NCBI GenBank assembly: GCA_036260415.1
Contig: DASZZX010000367.1
Span: 1-14,513 of the forward strand
Length of the DNA: 14,513 bases
Direction of reading: 5' to 3'
Source of the DNA: DASZZX01 sp036260415
GTDB taxonomy: Bacteria; Actinomycetota; Nitriliruptoria; Nitriliruptorales; JAHWKO01
Under the pieces are notes generated by a model. That model made no database searches and had not been told where the DNA came from. It worked only from the letters and a program-made list of their open reading frames with translations. Below are positions 13,110 to 14,513 of this stretch, in pieces (within the stretch, counting starts at the first letter, position 1; each line of letters starts with the position of its first letter). The position numbers and the translations under genes were made by a program.

Positions 13110-13814
13110 TCACGCCCGGGAACGGGCTGTCCGGGCGGCTCGCCGGGCGGCGCGCAACGGCTGGGGGGTGCGTGCGCGGCGGGCCGCGCCGAGCACCACC
13201 TCCACCGCCACCTCGGGAGAGGTGCGCCAGCCGGCGTGGACCGCCAGGGGGCGGACACCGGGGCGGGTGCGCACCCAGTGGCCCACGACCTCGCCATCCA
13301 GGGTCAGCGGCTGCGTGGCACCGCGCCGGTCCTCCGGCCACGCTCCGCTCGCCAGCAGCGGACGGTGGGTGGCGCCCACGCTCGGCACCTGCTGCGCCCA
13401 CCCCAGGTGGAGCGCCAGCCCGGCCCTGCGGGGATGATCCCGCCCGGTGGCGTCGACAATCAGCACGCCGGGTCGTCCGTCGAGCGCGCTCACCGCGGCG
13501 CAACGCAGTGGACCTTCGCGCAGGGCGAGCAGCCCGGGGATGTAGGGGCCGCCCACGCCGCCGGTGACCACGACGGTCCGTGAGGGTCGCCCGCGCAGCT
13601 TGAGCGCCGCCCCGGCCCAGGCCCGGTCGCCGGCCGCCCCCGGGCCCCCGACGCCGCGGCGGAAGCAGATGTAGGACGCGGCCACGGACGCCTGCGGGTC
13701 CTCGGGCTGCCACGCTGGGTCGGCGAGGACCGACAGGCGCTGCTGCAGCGCGACCAGCGCGTCCGGTGCGGTCGGCCAACGGTCGGTATCGCCGGGGCCT
13801 GCTCCTGTCGCCAC
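13110..13814 (-). CDS. Divergent endonuclease V (deoxyinosine nuclease) homologue
   Basis: The GTG at 13814 gives 234 residues, close to the usual 220-225 of EndoV, with GGGGG about six bases upstream; in-frame starts at 13871 and 13904 would add 19 or 30 residues not expected in the family. EndoV features seen: 'PYIPGLLALREGPL' (90-103) with Glu100, which carries the lesion-recognition wedge and a catalytic acid; 'LIVDATGRDHPRRAGLALHLG' region (118-138) with Asp121 and His-Pro-Arg; 'VPSVGATHRPL' (143-153); and 'RTRPGVRPLAVHAGWRTS' (182-199). By eye the first catalytic Asp is replaced by Tyr48 (AASYICF), the Lys of 'GVAKK' by His150, and the late catalytic His by Trp196. It may have weak, altered or only binding activity. 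It converges stop-to-stop with the AbiEii-like gene, with no bases between, and diverges from the 13903 gene. Confidence 0.82.
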   Translation of the reverse strand: MATGAGPGDTDRWPTAPDALVALQQRLSVLADPAWQPEDPQASVAASYICFRRGVGGPGAAGDRAWAGAALKLRGRPSRTVVVTGGVGGPYIPGLLALREGPLRCAAVSALDGRPGVLIVDATGRDHPRRAGLALHLGWAQQVPSVGATHRPLLASGAWPEDRRGATQPLTLDGEVVGHWVRTRPGVRPLAVHAGWRTSPEVAVEVVLGAARRARTPQPLRAARRAARTARSRA

Positions 13815-13871
13815 ATTGACCCCCGTCGACCGGGCGGTGCTGGCGGCGAGGCTAAGCCACCCTCCGGTCAC

Positions 13872-13877
13872 TAGGGT
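13872..13877 (+). promoter_or_regulatory. Candidate -10 element for the 13903 gene
   Basis: TAGGGT fits TANNNT and would start transcription near 13884, about 19 bases before the ATG at 13903, leaving room for GAGGAG at 13892-13897. No convincing -35 was found 16-18 bases upstream. It lies in the 88-base gap between divergent genes. Confidence 0.3.
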
Positions 13878-13902
13878 GCCCTCCCCCGTTCGAGGAGCGG
13901 TC

Positions 13903-14091
13903 ATGGTCGGCCAGCACGCCTTCGATCCCGCGCAGGAGCAGCGCGAGGGCGAGATCTTCGTCCGGGCCCGGTGCCGGTGCGGTTGGTCGGGTGACGCCTA
14001 CCCCGAGCACGACCAGGGTTACGCCGACGCGCTGCGCGACTTCGACGGTCACGCCACCGAGGAGGCCGGCCTGGGCACCTCCCCCGCGTGA
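13903..14091 (+). CDS. Small CxCGW protein of unknown function (62 residues)
   Basis: The ATG at 13903 is preceded by GAGGAG five bases upstream, which decides this start over a TTG at 13816 that would add 29 residues overlapping the intergenic region. The protein is mostly charged and soluble. Its centre is 'VRARCRCGWSGDAYPEHDQGYADALRDFDGHA' (20-51), with a CxCGW turn and two later histidines (His36, His50). The Cys-x-Cys pair followed by an aromatic residue and a helix ending in His recalls small actinobacterial zinc-binding or surface-exposed CxCGW proteins, for which I know no established function. Two Cys plus two His could hold one zinc ion, but the spacing has not been checked against a structure. 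Confidence 0.7.
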   Translation: MVGQHAFDPAQEQREGEIFVRARCRCGWSGDAYPEHDQGYADALRDFDGHATEEAGLGTSPA

Positions 14092-14138
14092 CCCTCGGCG
14101 TGTGGAAGCCATCCGGCGTGGCGTCGCGCGGTCGGGGT

Positions 14139-14513
14139 TCACGGCCTGGTCGCGATCCGCTCCGCCAACGCCCGGGCGTAGCGCCGGCCGCGGGGTCCGT
14201 TCTCGAGGCGCGCGACCCAGTCCTCCGGCAGGCCCGCCGCGCCCACAGCTGCACCCGCCACGGCGCCAGCCATAGCCGCGATCGTGTCCGCGTCCCCGCC
14301 GACGCCGAGGGCCAACTCCAGGACCTCATCGGCCCCGTCGGCGACCGCCGCCGCCCACAGGGCCGCCGGGACCGAGCGGGCTGCCGTCACGTCGTTGCCG
14401 AGCTGTGACGCGACCTCCGGGAAGGTGAGGTCGGGATCCTCGTGCCAGACGTCCGCCAGCGCCGCCGCCCGCTCCAGGCCGTCACGCAGCGTCGCCGACG
14501 CCGCATCGTCGGC
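14139..14513 (-). CDS. ADP-ribosylglycohydrolase family protein, C-terminal part
   Basis: The frame is open to the right edge of the window, so the N-terminus is missing; the GTG at 14390 lies within conserved sequence (GNDVTAARSVPAALW) and is not the start. The visible 124 residues contain 'GVGGDADTIAAMAGAVAGAAVG', the C-terminal dinuclear-metal motif (GGDxDT) and following helix of the DraG/ARH fold, and then 'LPEDWVARLENGPRG', which is also typical. These enzymes remove ADP-ribose from proteins, nucleic acids or small molecules; the target cannot be read from the C-terminus. The upstream metal-binding Asp/Glu residues lie outside the window. It converges with the 13903 gene across a 47-base gap in which I see no strong hairpin. 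Confidence 0.88.
   Translation of the reverse strand, partial: ADDAASATLRDGLERAAALADVWHEDPDLTFPEVASQLGNDVTAARSVPAALWAAAVADGADEVLELALGVGGDADTIAAMAGAVAGAAVGAAGLPEDWVARLENGPRGRRYARALAERIATRP

Noticed and set aside
13110..13567. Extension of the AbiEii-like frame to 13567 as a real C-terminal domain
   Set aside because: The extension is antisense to the EndoV gene, Arg/Gly/Pro-rich and without motifs; the neighbouring frame to 13109 continues the family-like sequence better.
13815..13904. Earlier starts (13871 GTG, 13904 ATG) for the EndoV-like protein
   Set aside because: They add residues not found in the family and overlap the promoter and start of the divergent 13903 gene; 13814 has a good G-rich ribosome site and normal length.
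1..14513. CRISPR array, insertion sequence, tRNA, rRNA or riboswitch
   Set aside because: No spaced direct repeats, transposase motifs, terminal inverted repeats or cloverleaf-like sequences were seen; all gaps are under 300 bases.

Overview
The window is very GC-rich throughout, with densely packed genes, many GTG starts, strong G/C bias at third codon positions and Shine-Dalgarno sequences of the GGAGG type. Together with an actinobacterial-style cytochrome bc complex (diheme QcrC, three-helix Rieske QcrA, QcrB with a PDWY motif), this points to a high-GC Actinomycetota, possibly a deep lineage such as Nitriliruptoria. The lineage is inference from gene content; no 16S or tRNA gene is present. 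I found no CRISPR array, insertion sequence, integrase, tRNA or rRNA, and no gene-free gap above 300 bases.

Layout. (1) 2-4150, plus strand: the C-terminal part of a slipin/SPFH protein, then qcrC-qcrA-qcrB and a four-helix membrane protein of unknown function, forming a respiratory menaquinol:cytochrome c reductase operon. (2) 4251-5246, plus: a stand-alone 5'-3' exonuclease/flap nuclease that may be read from a leaderless transcript. (3) 5279-9940, minus: a three-gene operon, read from right to left, of a two-domain cupredoxin lipoprotein, an orphan polytopic histidine kinase and a sarcosine/N-methyltryptophan oxidase-like flavoenzyme. A good -35/-10 pair lies upstream. (4) 10201-13109, plus: a small unknown protein, then a tightly spaced cassette of a nucleotidyltransferase fused to a BON domain, a calcineurin-like metallophosphoesterase and an AbiEii-like protein that appears to have lost its catalytic aspartates and is split by a one-base frameshift. 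(5) 13110-13814, minus: a divergent endonuclease V homologue lacking several active-site residues. (6) 13903-14091, plus: a 62-residue CxCGW protein. (7) 14139-14513, minus: the C-terminal part of an ADP-ribosylglycohydrolase that runs off the window.

How the genes may work together. Region 1 is ordinary electron transport. Region 3 puts extracytoplasmic copper redox chemistry, membrane sensing and amine oxidation into one transcript, with no response regulator beside the kinase. Region 4 is the best candidate for something undescribed: an apparently active NTase carrying a BON domain, a phosphoesterase that could reverse or limit its product, and a second, apparently inactive NTase fold. EndoV-like and ADP-ribose-removing enzymes follow it. 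Whether region 4 is a conserved defence, toxin-antitoxin or stress module cannot be decided from one sequence.
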